Part shown: positions 1 through 10,800 of the stretch, piece after piece
How positions within the stretch are numbered: position 1 is the stretch's first letter
Layout of the letters: each line of letters opens with the position of its first letter
Source of the DNA: a bacterium
GTDB lineage: Bacteria > Patescibacteriota > Gracilibacteria > UM-FILTER-43-11
Reading direction: 5' to 3'
Assembly: GCA_030427295.1 (NCBI GenBank)
Contig: JAUHWS010000009.1
Coordinates: 1-37,733 of the forward strand
Length of the DNA: 37,733 nucleotides
Position numbers and translations under genes: made by a program
The notes under the pieces: generated by a model
Told to the model about the DNA's origin: nothing
What the model saw: the letters and a program-made list of their open reading frames with translations, nothing else
Database searches by the model: none

Positions 1-1
1 A

Positions 2-709
2 TACACCAAGGGAATGACCTGGCTCAAGAAACTAGCCATCGCTAAATTACTCAATAAAATTCGCCTCTGGGACTTTGAAACAAGCAGTCGACCCGATCAA
101 TTCATTGCCAATTCAAAGCACGTCCAAGAACGCATCCAAAAATATTATCGACGTGAATCATCGGTCATTTATCCACCTGTCAACGTCAAGAAATTTAAAA
201 TGACCAAAGCACACGATGACTATTTTTTGATTGTCTCAGCCCTCACTCCTTTTAAGCGAATCGATTTAGCCATTCAAGCCTTCAATAAAATCAAACGCCG
301 CCTAGTCATCATTGGTGATGGCGCTCAACGAAAAATTTTAGAGTCCATGGCCAAGGACAACATTGAATTTTTAGGCCGAAAAGAAGATGCCGTTGTACAA
401 GAGTACATCGAAAACTGCCGAGGCCTCATTTTTCCAGGAGAGGAAGATTTTGGCATCACCCCTGTCGAAGCCATGGCTGCTGGTAAACCCATCCTCGCCT
501 ACGGAGTCGGTGGAGTCCTAGAGTCTGTTATCGAAGGTGAAACAGGTGAATTCTTTACACAGCCCACAGTTAAATCTTTATTAGAAGGACTCACTCGTCT
601 AATGCTCAACGAAAAAATTTACGACCAAAGAAAAATACGCGCTCAAGCCGAAAAATTTGATGAAGAACACTTCGCCGAAAAAATGAAAGAGGCAGTCAAA
701 AAGATTTAA
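2..709 (+). CDS. Glycosyltransferase family 4, C-terminal part (5' truncated by window edge)
   Basis: This is the sugar-donor-binding half of a GT-B fold, retaining glycosyltransferase (GT4, WbaZ-like), which would add a sugar to a cell-surface glycan or lipid carrier on the cytoplasmic face. The frame is open to the window edge (codons for Y-T-K-G precede the first ATG at 14), so that ATG is internal and about 130 N-terminal residues are missing. The family's EX7E motif is visible in EEDFGITPVE, followed by the usual EAMAAGKP segment. It aligns along its whole length with the complete GT4 gene at 26057 (shared patterns DQ[FY]IANS, VIYPPV, and the glycine-rich stretch after EX7E), so the two are paralogues. 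The acceptor and sugar cannot be told from sequence. Confidence 0.9.
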   Translation, partial: YTKGMTWLKKLAIAKLLNKIRLWDFETSSRPDQFIANSKHVQERIQKYYRRESSVIYPPVNVKKFKMTKAHDDYFLIVSALTPFKRIDLAIQAFNKIKRRLVIIGDGAQRKILESMAKDNIEFLGRKEDAVVQEYIENCRGLIFPGEEDFGITPVEAMAAGKPILAYGVGGVLESVIEGETGEFFTQPTVKSLLEGLTRLMLNEKIYDQRKIRAQAEKFDEEHFAEKMKEAVKKI

Positions 710-723
710 AACCTGCACTCAAT

Positions 724-1095
724 TTACTCAATCCCTGTCGTATCCTTCAAGTTTTTACGAGTTAAAGCAATAAAAGCAGCCAAGCGTTCAACAGAAAGCG
801 CAATGATCTCTAAACCTTGATCAGAAAGGAAATCAGTTGCGATAAGACGTCTTAAAGCCCATCTGAATCCTTTCCCAGCCTCCAATAAATTTTCTCTCAA
901 AAAATCCCCATTGCCAGCATTTGAATCATTCAGAGCCATATCAGACATTTCTCTGAGAGTTTGACGTACCAATTTTGTTGCCGCGTCTTTTTCCTCGTCA
1001 GGCAATAAATCAATGATGTTCTGATCATTTAAATCATCAAGCACAAAATCAAAGGTTAAAATTAGTAAAATTCTCACATCTTCAAATAAATACAA
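724..1095 (-). CDS. Hypothetical 123-aa protein, TTG start
   Basis: I do not recognise the family. The product is mostly helical and acidic at the start, with a short hydrophobic run (RILLILTFDFVL) near the N terminus and a basic middle (FRWALRRLIATDFL). There is no in-frame ATG before residue 51; an in-frame TAA lies three codons upstream of the TTG at 1095, so TTG is the only full-length start. A very good sigma-70 type promoter lies 54-81 bp upstream on the same strand, which supports a real gene. It ends tail-to-tail with the glycosyltransferase, 14 bp away, with no clear terminator between them. Confidence 0.6.
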   Translation of the reverse strand: MYLFEDVRILLILTFDFVLDDLNDQNIIDLLPDEEKDAATKLVRQTLREMSDMALNDSNAGNGDFLRENLLEAGKGFRWALRRLIATDFLSDQGLEIIALSVERLAAFIALTRKNLKDTTGIE

Positions 1096-1148
1096 CTCTG
1101 TTTAAAAATGTCACAATGATGCATCTATTACAAAAGAATTATAGTAAA

Positions 1149-1176
1149 ATTATATACTAATTAAAAAAGTAGTCAA
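1149..1176 (-). promoter_or_regulatory. Sigma-70 type promoter for the 123-aa gene
   Basis: On the minus strand, TTGACT (1171-1176) and TATAAT (1149-1154) are separated by 16 bp. This is the same hexamer pair and spacing as the promoter at 30644-30671. Predicted transcription start is near 1142, giving a leader of about 47 nt to the TTG start. The leader holds an out-of-frame ATG that opens a 16-codon ORF overlapping the start. Confidence 0.65.
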
Positions 1177-1242
1177 CCCGAAAGCCCACACTTCGCTAAG
1201 GGAATGTTCAAAAAAGTAAGGATCCTTAAAAAGATCTAGTGT

Positions 1243-4053
1243 CTATTTTTTACGTCGACGACGGCGCTTTTTCTTAGGAGCCGCATCATCAGAGTCTGAC
1301 GTCACTTCGGCAGCAGACGACTTAGAGGCAGCAGATACTTTTGGCTGTTTAGATTCAGCAGGCGAAGTTTCAGGAGTTTTTACAGGAGGCTCAGAAGCTG
1401 AAACTGTCTTTTTTTCTTTGGGCTTTTCATCTACTTTTTTCTTATCTCCAGGTTTCAATTTTTTAGTCTCAGCCCAACGCGCAATCTTATCTTCCACGAC
1501 CTCACGGGGACGACAATAACGTTCTCGGGACAAGCGAACAATTTTATCCCGACGATCATCTTCTTCAACAAAACTTGGCGGAGGTAGAGTAGCAATCGAG
1601 AAAGTAGGCGACGGCATGCCATCAATCATCAACTTGGTGTAGCAGTTATACTTCGGCAAAGTGATGATGTCATTGGGCAGCACTTCTTCAGAAAATTGAT
1701 TGGAGAAGTATTCCGCATCATCAAAGCCAACTTGAAAACACAAGCTCGTCCCCACATTCCCAAACACTGCATCACGCACCTCATCGGGCATTTGAGCCAC
1801 ATACTGATTGGCCATCACCAAATTGAGTTTATATTTACGAGCTTCAGACAAAATGGTCGCAAAAGCATCGGTGGCAAAATTTTGGAATTCATCCACATAC
1901 AAATAAAAATCTTTTCGCTCATCCTCATCAATATCTGCCCGACTCATCGCATCCAATTGGAACTTGGTGATGAGCATCGATCCAAGCAGAGATGAGTTAT
2001 CCTCCCCAATTTTACCCTTCGAGAGATTCACGACAATGATCTTTCCCGTATCCATCATAAAACGAATATTGACCGTCGATTTCACCTGCCCCACAATATT
2101 ACGAATCATTGGAGAAGACAAAAATTGACCCACTTTATTTTGAATGGGAGAAATCGCTTCCGTCCGCTGACGATCCTGCATCTGTTCAAACTCATCAATC
2201 CAAAAACTCTTCACCATCGGATTTTGAATATTCGCCACCACCTTTTTTCGATAGGACTTATCCACCAAAATCCGCATAATTCCAAGCATGGACGTGTTTG
2301 GATACTCCACCAAAGCCAACAAACAGTTTCGGAGAATGTGTTCCAAGCGAGGACCCCACGAATCGGAATACATTTTTTTGAAGACACCGAGCAAGCCAGA
2401 AGCCATCAAATTGCGCTTGTGAGGATTGTCTGTATATTCCAGCATATTAAACGCAAAGGGGTGAGAGACATCAGATGGATCCAAAATCACCACATCGTTC
2501 GTTCGATGCGAGGGGACAAAGTCGATGACCGCATCCGCCAAATCACCATGGGGATCAATCACTGCCACCCCTTTCTTCTGATGCACATCAGAATAAATCA
2601 TGTTTTGGAGTAGAACAGATTTACCCATCCCCGTCTTACCAATGATGTAAATATGACGACGTCGATCCACGGTTTTAACCCCAAACTTCTCTCGGTGACC
2701 CCGAAAGTTAGTTTCTCCAATCACATTGAGCTCATCATCCGGAACCGAGCCAATCACAGGCAAGTTATGAGGAGGTTCTAGCTTGCGAGAGGTCACCCAA
2801 AGCACATTGGGCGTCCCGACTTCAGCCGAAGGCATATGATAAATCGTTGCCAATTCCTCCACATTCAAAAACATGGGATCAATCACGGCTCGTTGCTGAA
2901 AGCGTTTGAGAATCTGAGCATTGGCCGAATTGATGCGCGACACCTTGAATCCATTCATATTCGGAAGCGTGAACTGCTCAAAACTCCCTGCAATTTCGTT
3001 GAGCTTGAGTTCAGCCAAATCGATATTTTCTCGACGGGGCAAATAAACCACCCGGATATTGACCCCATAGCTCAAGCGAGTGACTTTATCCACCGCTGCG
3101 GAAACAGGATCTTCCCGATCATGTCGAGTGGAGACCTCTTCACGCAAATCCTTGTCCGGATCTGAACTCTTGGTGCTCATGTCCAAACTGCCCTTTCGAC
3201 CCGCGCGCAAAATCCAAAAAAGAATATAAATGGGGCTGAGTACCAAACGATTCCAAAAGCCATGCGCTAAATACACATTGGTGGCTTGTTTGTTCAGCCA
3301 AAAATTATTTTTGAAAAGTCCATTGCTGACAATCTTCAAGCACTTGAGAGCACGCTTACGCCACCAATCCCCCACCGGCTCCATGGTGATTTGAATCCAG
3401 GCTTGTTCATCGGTCGCATTGAGCTTGGAAAGCGTCGCCGTAATCCCAGCCAAAGGCTCCGTCGCCAAGCGAGTGAGTTTATCTTCAAATTGAGAATAGC
3501 GCTTGATCGGATAAATATTGGGACCGGAAAGTTGAAGTTCAGCCGTCACCGCAAAACGCTCATCCCGAGCCAAACCTTTTTGATAAAGTGCCGGTAAATT
3601 CTGAGGATTGTCTGGATTCTCATCCTCAACTTCCTCCCGCTCCACTTTATTTCGAAAGGTTTTAAAGGCTTTTTTGGAGTAGTCTTCAACCTCTTCGATT
3701 TCTACATCAGGATATTGAGCGTAAATTTGGCTCTCTATGACGTTTTTAAACTTCCGGGGCATCCAGATAAAGAATTGGATTTTATTCCCCACATTGGCCA
3801 CTTCCAAGCTCACACGAGGCATGGTACGACCGGCAAGGTAGCTGAAAAAATTGTAATTGCGCTTGACCCCATGAATCGCCGAAAAAATCTGCTCCGCCAC
3901 AATCGGACCCCGTTCATTAGTTTTGGACACTGCCACCCGAAGCACCACGGTGGGCACTTGGCGATCATAACGATTGCGTTTGTTGGCCAGATAGAGCTTA
4001 AAAAAGAAAGCCAATACAAGAAGAATGCCAATGCTAATCAAAATTTCAGTCAT
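1243..4053 (-). CDS. Membrane-anchored VirD4/TraC-like DNA-translocase ATPase with basic tail
   Basis: This is a HerA/FtsK-superfamily ATPase of the type IV secretion coupling-protein kind, of a form common in Patescibacteria genomes. Residues 3-22 form one membrane segment and a second hydrophobic run lies near 270-285. Walker A is GKTGMGKS near residue 470, followed by IDPHGD; Walker B is YLYVDEFQN near 715, followed by the conserved SEARKYKLNLVMANQY segment. The last ~85 residues are low-complexity, rich in K/E/P/S, ending in a K/R-only run, which could bind DNA. The gene follows the 216-aa gene by 69 bp and probably shares its promoter. No relaxase, VirB4 or pilus genes are seen here, so DNA uptake or a pilus-related motor is as plausible as conjugation. 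Confidence 0.85.
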   Translation of the reverse strand: MTEILISIGILLVLAFFFKLYLANKRNRYDRQVPTVVLRVAVSKTNERGPIVAEQIFSAIHGVKRNYNFFSYLAGRTMPRVSLEVANVGNKIQFFIWMPRKFKNVIESQIYAQYPDVEIEEVEDYSKKAFKTFRNKVEREEVEDENPDNPQNLPALYQKGLARDERFAVTAELQLSGPNIYPIKRYSQFEDKLTRLATEPLAGITATLSKLNATDEQAWIQITMEPVGDWWRKRALKCLKIVSNGLFKNNFWLNKQATNVYLAHGFWNRLVLSPIYILFWILRAGRKGSLDMSTKSSDPDKDLREEVSTRHDREDPVSAAVDKVTRLSYGVNIRVVYLPRRENIDLAELKLNEIAGSFEQFTLPNMNGFKVSRINSANAQILKRFQQRAVIDPMFLNVEELATIYHMPSAEVGTPNVLWVTSRKLEPPHNLPVIGSVPDDELNVIGETNFRGHREKFGVKTVDRRRHIYIIGKTGMGKSVLLQNMIYSDVHQKKGVAVIDPHGDLADAVIDFVPSHRTNDVVILDPSDVSHPFAFNMLEYTDNPHKRNLMASGLLGVFKKMYSDSWGPRLEHILRNCLLALVEYPNTSMLGIMRILVDKSYRKKVVANIQNPMVKSFWIDEFEQMQDRQRTEAISPIQNKVGQFLSSPMIRNIVGQVKSTVNIRFMMDTGKIIVVNLSKGKIGEDNSSLLGSMLITKFQLDAMSRADIDEDERKDFYLYVDEFQNFATDAFATILSEARKYKLNLVMANQYVAQMPDEVRDAVFGNVGTSLCFQVGFDDAEYFSNQFSEEVLPNDIITLPKYNCYTKLMIDGMPSPTFSIATLPPPSFVEEDDRRDKIVRLSRERYCRPREVVEDKIARWAETKKLKPGDKKKVDEKPKEKKTVSASEPPVKTPETSPAESKQPKVSAASKSSAAEVTSDSDDAAPKKKRRRRRKK

Positions 4054-4122
4054 TCGTTTTTAAATCCAATTACAGTGAGAAAACATCTCTATTTTAACGG
4101 ATTTTGTTAAAAATAGCTAAAC

Positions 4123-4773
4123 CTAAGCAGAAGGACTTGGTGTATGGGGCGTAGCACCACCGCGTCGTCGTCGATAAACTGGAGTTGACCCACTTGAAAC
4201 ATCCACTCGTTGAATTTTTTCATCGGTAGACTCTGGCAAATGAACCTCAACACCCTCCCTTCTTAATTGGTGAGCTAAATCAACCGAAGCCTTTTCAAGC
4301 ATATAAGCATAAGTACTTTTTTTGTCCAAGAAGAATCGAGATTTATCGCGTTTATAATCGACCTCATTGATATAAAAAACCTCACCACGTGCATGTCTTT
4401 TTTCACGCTCTATGTCAGATTCTAAATTCATTTTAAACGTAGCCATAACTCGACCAGAAGGATCTTCAACTTGAACCCAACCGTCCACAGCCTCCCTAGC
4501 GCTCGCCTCTGTTCCCCCCGCTGTAAAAAATTTAACGTCATAACCACTAGGTAGGTTCAATATTTCAAATAGATCTTTTTGAAATCGGCCAGCAAACTTC
4601 GTCGATTCTGGAGGCTGATGCCTCTTGGCATATTCTAATTCATCTTGAACAAGAGAGGACAAATGCTGTCTGGTATCAGCAACATGCTCTCTGGTATCAG
4701 CTAAACCAAAAACTTCAGCAACAAGCTTAGTATGTTTATGCCTTGGACGAAATCGATCTGCATGCTCTCGCAT
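4123..4773 (-). CDS. Hypothetical 216-aa charged protein upstream of the ATPase
   Basis: I do not recognise this protein. It is soluble, rich in charged residues (many H, R, K, E), has no signal peptide or membrane segment, and ends in a short R-rich and then T/P/S-rich tail (YRRRRGG, then TPHTPSPSA). The ATG at 4773 is placed about 18 nt after a well-formed promoter. It is the first gene of a probable two-gene unit with the ATPase at 1243-4053, so a role as its partner or regulator is possible but only by position. Confidence 0.65.
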   Translation of the reverse strand: MREHADRFRPRHKHTKLVAEVFGLADTREHVADTRQHLSSLVQDELEYAKRHQPPESTKFAGRFQKDLFEILNLPSGYDVKFFTAGGTEASAREAVDGWVQVEDPSGRVMATFKMNLESDIEREKRHARGEVFYINEVDYKRDKSRFFLDKKSTYAYMLEKASVDLAHQLRREGVEVHLPESTDEKIQRVDVSSGSTPVYRRRRGGATPHTPSPSA

Positions 4774-4797
4774 AGAGTTAAATTAAGAAATCTAAAC

Positions 4798-4826
4798 ATA
4801 ATAACACATTCTCACTCAAAAATCAA
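4798..4826 (-). promoter_or_regulatory. Sigma-70 type promoter of the 216-aa/ATPase unit
   Basis: On the minus strand, TTGATT (4821-4826), a 17-bp spacer and TATTAT (4798-4803). Predicted start near 4791 gives a short leader of about 18 nt before ATG 4773. Confidence 0.55.
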
Positions 4827-4841
4827 GATTATTTGGCTTCA

Positions 4842-4878
4842 GAAAAACAAAAAAGGCTCCCCTTTCAGGGAGCCTTTT
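4842..4878 (-). terminator. Rho-independent terminator of the VWA/DUF11 gene
   Basis: GGCTCCC (4855-4861) pairs perfectly with GGGAGCC (4868-4874) around a 6-nt loop. A/T flanks extend the stem. Read on the minus strand, the stem is followed by a T-rich tract (4842-4854). It lies about 20 bp past the stop codon of the giant gene at 4897. Confidence 0.85.
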
Positions 4879-4896
4879 GCACTCAATGCAATCACA

Positions 4897-7800
4897 TTAG
4901 AGTACCCCAGTTTCTAAGAATCGTCGCGCTTCTTCTCTCACCTCTTCAAGATAGAGTTCACCCGTCTTGATCGATGAGTTGAAGATTTCGTAGAAGGTTT
5001 CGGCCCGAATGGCATCATCACGAGTCCGTTCATCGGCTAGGAAGTCACCTGAGATACCAATCTCATCAGCCACCTCGTAGAACGGTAGCCAAAATTGATC
5101 ACCTGGATCTTCTTGAATTGGAGGCTTACCTTCAACCAAGTAACGGATTCGACTCATCACCTTCACAAACTCACTCACAGTGACCGGTCGGAAAAGTTCA
5201 GCATTACGCTCACGCGTTCCATCAAATACGGTGTAGTAAAGCGCAGAGTAAGCCACATCACGGAGGTAATCGAGGTCTTCATTCCCCGTGTGGTCAGGCA
5301 AGAAATTTTCACCAGGGAAAGCAGCTCGGAAAGCCTCATCTTGAGCGGCGTCATTAAAGTTGTACATTGGAGTGCCATCGATACGTGTGGTTTCACCACT
5401 ACGATCCTTGATCTCAAGACAGTGAGACAACATGATCACCTTCAACATTTCCAAACGGTTGAGAGGCACAAATGGTTTGGCTTCAGCGGTTTCAACCCCA
5501 GCATCATTCGGACCAAGACCAGATCCATCGATCACAAAGTCACCAGAAGAAATCACCTTTGTAAATTTAAGCCCTTCAATACCACGTTTCCACAAACTTG
5601 GAACGTTCTCCAAATCAGTGAAGGTACGTTGTCGACTTGAATCAAAAGTCAAACAAGAACTGCGTTCAATGGCTTCGGCAACTGGAGCCGTTTCAACCAC
5701 CTCTGGCTCAGGCTCAAGAAGTTGACCTGAACCTGATGGCAGATCAGGAACACCACCACCTGAGGTCGGCGGAGGAGTAGAATTGACAATTGTTGTCTCT
5801 TCAGTAGCCGTGTTATTGTCTTGATTTGTGTCTGGACCGCAAACACCTTGTTCTTGAATATAAACTTGGTCGTCATCAGCAAGCATTGGCTCTGGATCAC
5901 CCTCACATGTAACAGTCGCTGTATTAACTCGAACCACAGCATTTGGGTCGTTTGGAGAAGTAGAAACGACAATTTCTACATTAGCGGAAGCACCAACATC
6001 AAGATAGCCAATATCACAAACAAGTTCAGTACCTGTAGCATTTGGAGTACAAGTACCCTGGCTTTCAAAATAGTTAACCAAGGTTGTACCTGATGGTAAG
6101 TTATCAGTCATCACAACACCAGAGCTAGGGGTAGGACCGTTATTAGTGACAATGACCAAGTAAATAATATTTTCGCCCGCATTTACCGGGTCTTGTAAGT
6201 CAATTTTTTGGATCTGAAGATCAGCAGTCGCCTTAACCTCAGTTTTTTCAGAGTCACGATTGTTCTCCTTATTAGTGTCTTCAGATTTCTTAGTACGAAT
6301 GCGAACTCTATTCTTAATCGTACCTGCTTCATTTGGAGTCACTGTAACGGTAATATTAACCGTATCACCCACATTCATGGTACCAAGTTCACAACGTAGT
6401 TTACCAGCAGGATTGACCCCACAAGTTCCTTGATCAGGCGTAGCTGAATCAAGCGTTACTGAACTTGGCAAGGTATCAACCACAATCACGTTATCTGCCA
6501 CAGAAGGACCAGCATTCATAGCAGTCAACGTGTAAGTCAAGGTTTGACCTGCATAAACAGGATCTGGATCATCTGTCTTTTCAATCGATAAATCAGATTG
6601 ACGAATCACTTCAGAGATAACAGTAGCAGATTCACCTGTGTTATTAGATGGATTTGGATCAATTTCATTCCCTTCAACCACAGCTGTATTAGTATAAACA
6701 TCACCATTTTGAGCATCTGGAGCCACAGCCACTGTAATGGTCATGGTAACTGAATCACCAGAAGAAACATTTCCTACATCCCATGTGATCGTTCCAGTCG
6801 TACCACCTGTATAGGTTCCCTGATCAGGGTCAGCATCCACAAAGGTCACTTCAGGTGGCAAGGTATCAGTCACGATCACACCCGTTGCATTAGCAGGGCC
6901 GTTATTAGTCATCACTAAGGTGTAGTCAAATTCTTCACCAGCCACCACACTAAGAGGACCATCTTTGACCATTTCAAGGTCTGCATTCTTAACAATAGTA
7001 GTATCTTCAGTGTCAACATTATTATCTAGAACAGGATCCAACACACCAAATGGCACAAACAAAAGAGCTGTATTATCAATCACTGTACCATCTGGGAAGG
7101 CTCCAGACACATTAGCCACAATCGTAATAGTCATACTAGAACCACTATCCAATTTTCCTGGGAAGGCAACGATTGTATTACCCAAGTTCAAGGCAATCCC
7201 TTGACTTGATGAAACACTATCAACCGCCAAACCAAGTGGTAAGGTGTCGAGCACTGAAGAGCCAATCACAGAGGACGGACCATTATTGGTCACCGTCAAA
7301 GTATAGGTCAACTGATCACCTGCCACCACTGGATCAGGGTTATCGGTCTTAGTGATAGAGAAGTCAGCCTTAGGCAAGACAACTGTATTTTCGGTATCAA
7401 AGTTATTTTGACTATTTGGATCAAGTGTACTAGAAGAATTAACTGAAGCAGAATTTTGAATCAATACTGGGCCAGCCGTCATTCCATCGGTCAAAGGAGT
7501 CGCCGTGATAGTAATTGTCACACTAGCACCAGCAGCCACCGTACCAAGGTCACAAGTAGCCACACCGGTCGCGTACGAACAAGATCCTTGAGTTGAGGTC
7601 GCACTAACAAAATCAGTGAAGGCAGGCAATAAGTCAGTAACAGTCACATCTTGGGCGTCTGACGGACCGCCATTGGTCACCTCAAGCGTATAGGTTAGTG
7701 AATCCCCCGCCCGAATCGGATCAGCGCTATCAGATTTTGTAATCGATAGATCGGCTTCGGCGTCCACGCAAGTCATTTCGGTACTGGTAGAACCATCATT

Positions 7801-10800
7801 ATTCGACATGTCTGAGTCCTCAGTTTCAGTCGTTGCACTCGCCACATTAGTCAATTCTTCACCCTCTTGGTCACAACCGGCAGGCGTACTAGCCGGAACA
7901 TCCACAATGATCATGGTATTCACAGAAGTTCCCGCTGCAACATTACCTAGATTACAAGTAACCAATCCAGTCACCTCATCACAAGCACTTGCATTGTCTG
8001 GAGTTGCGCTAACAAAGGTGACGCCAGCAGGAAGCGTGTCAGTCATGACCACATTTTGAGCATCAGATGGACCATTGTTGCTAACAGTAACAATATAAGT
8101 CAATGAACCACCTGCAACCACTGGGTCAGTAGTATCTACTTTTTCGACAGAAATATCTGTCTCAGTCAACACAAGGAAAGTAGCAATATCTGCATTGTCA
8201 TAAGGATAGATTTCTACCCCGTCATTACTACTCACACGGGCCACATTATCAACCGTAGAGAATGGATTAGCATTAGACTGAACATCCATTTCAACTGTAA
8301 TGGTAGCCGTAGCTCCAACAGCCATGGTGCCCAATTGACATGACCCCGTGCCACCAGATGGACCCGTTGGCGTGGTACATGATCCTTGACTTGGCGTCAT
8401 GCTAGTCACCACCCCTTGAGGTGGAAAGAGGTCAGTCACTAATACATTTTGAGCATCAGATGGACCATTGTTAGTCACAGTAATTTCATAGGTTTCAGTT
8501 TCACCAGCAATCACTGGATCCACTAGATCTTCTTTAACAATCGATAGGTCGAATTGACTAAGAACTGTGGTCGGTTCGATCGTAGTATTATCGTTTGGAT
8601 TTGAGTCAAAGGTATTCGAATCAACCGTAACGGTGTTTTCAAGAACCGTTTGATGCGCCACAGAAGAAGCCACATCAGCAGTTACGGTAACATTAGCCGT
8701 CGCACCCGCATTCATGTCACCAAGGTTACATGAAACTCCAGTACTTCCCTGAGTACAACTACCCTGAGTGGTCGTAACATTTGTTACTGAAACACCCGCC
8801 GGAATCAAATCATTCAGAGTCACGCCCTGAGCTGCATTCGGCCCATCATTGGTGACTATAATGACCCACTCAATGGTGTTACCAGCTGCCACTGGATCTT
8901 GTAAATCTGTCTTAGTGACAGAAAGGTCAGCATTTGGAGTGACCGTTGTTTCTTGAACCGCCACATTATTATCAGGATTGGTGTCTAAAGCACCAGCAGT
9001 AGTGACAGCAGCAATATTTGTAATCGTGATATCATCCATGGCATCGCTAGCCGTTTGAGCTTGAAGCGTAACGGTAACAACCGCAGAGCCACCAGAAGGA
9101 ATATCGCCCAAGTCACAGGTCACCACGCCAGTCGCGTTATTACAATCGCCAGCTGGAGTAGCTCCCACATAAATCGCATTACTTGGAAGGAGGTCAAACA
9201 AAGTAACACCAGTGGCCGTATCAGGCCCAGCGTTTTCAACGGTAATGGTGTAAGTCACCTCGTCACCACCTCCAACGGGGTCAGGACTATCTGTTTTGGT
9301 TACAGACAAATCCACCTCATTATCACTAGTGATCACACCCGTGGTGGTTGAGTCTGTGTTATTGTCAGTATCTGGATCAGGCTGATCAGCAGTAACCGTC
9401 ACATTATTTTCCAAATCACCAGTTTGAGCATCTTCACACATCACCTGAATGTCAACGCGACTCAACTCTTGGCTATTGCTAAAGGTTCCATCCACTTCAA
9501 CTTCTCCAGAAAAGGTAAAAGCTTGACTGAAATCAAAAAAGCGACCAGTCCAGAATTGAACATCATCACTGCCATCACCACCAACACCACCATCAAAGCT
9601 GCCCAAATTGGTCGAACCAGCAGCATCCGTAAGGGTAAGATTGTTGAGATTAACTGTTGTTCCATTATTTCGATTCAAAACCCCAATTTCAAGCACATTT
9701 ACGTCTTCAATAGGACATGCAGCCCCTTGGCTAACATCATTGAAGACCAAAGGAGAGTTGCTACCCAAGGTAGCAGTGATATCATCTGTTCCAGGATCAT
9801 AACTAAATGTAAATGCATTTGTGCTTGGCTTAACCCAATTGTATTGTTGTTCAACACGGTTGGCTCCGACGCCAAGATCTCCTCGACCTAAATAAATCTC
9901 TCCAGCACCCGTATTATTAAAGGAACGGAAACGCACACCCATCATTTTGGTAGCACCCGATGCGCCACCAGGAGTAATAACAAAACCACTTCCAGAACTT
10001 GGAGAAGTTACGTTGATTAAAATATTGTGAGTGGTACCGGCTTCAATATCTCCTAAATCACAAGTCACCACGCCCGTTGCATTTGAACATGAACCTTGTG
10101 TTGGAGTAGCACTCACAAAGGTCACATCACCAGGAAGCGTGTCCGTAACGACAACGTTTGTTGCATCAGAATCACCATTATTGGTGACGGATAAGGTGTA
10201 AAAAATACTGTTTCCACCCACCACTTGCGCTGGACCAATTTTTTCAACTGAAATGTCTGAACCATGCACCACTTCTGTGGTATCAGTAGCAGTATTGTTA
10301 TCAGAATTAGTATCCAAAACACCAAGAGGAGTTGAAACTGTAGCCGTATTGCTAAGTTCACCGGTAAAGCCGGAATCAACAATGGCTTCAACCGTATAGG
10401 TAGCACTATGACCGGGTTGCAGCGTCAGGGTATTATCAACCAAAGGACCTCCAACACTTGAACTTCCACAGCTAGAACCAATGTCCGCCATACAAGTCCA
10501 CACCGGAGAACCAAGTTCAACCGGGAAAATATCATTAACGGTCGCATTCGTAACCGCAGTAGGACCATTATTGGTCACCACAATCGTATAGGTAAGGGAA
10601 CCTCCAGCAGCCACTTCATCCAAATTATCCGTTTTCGTGATTTCAAGATCAGTCTGATTTGGGGTATTGTAGAAGGTACAAGATACAATATCATCAGCAG
10701 CAATATTTAAGCCCTCAATAGCATTTCCATTTTGAGACCCATTGCTGGTCGCCCCTGTACAAGACGCTTGAGTGACCGTGTAGCCTTCTTGAGGATTCTC

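Noticed and set aside
1220-1235. AAGGATCCTT palindrome as a terminator for the ATPase gene
   Set aside because: It has no loop and only five pairs per arm, and no T-run follows on the minus strand.
2125-2613. Long plus-strand ORF opposite the ATPase gene
   Set aside because: It lies wholly antisense to a gene with clear motifs, has no family features and is explained by codon use of the real gene. Similar plus-strand frames opposite the giant genes were dropped for the same reason.
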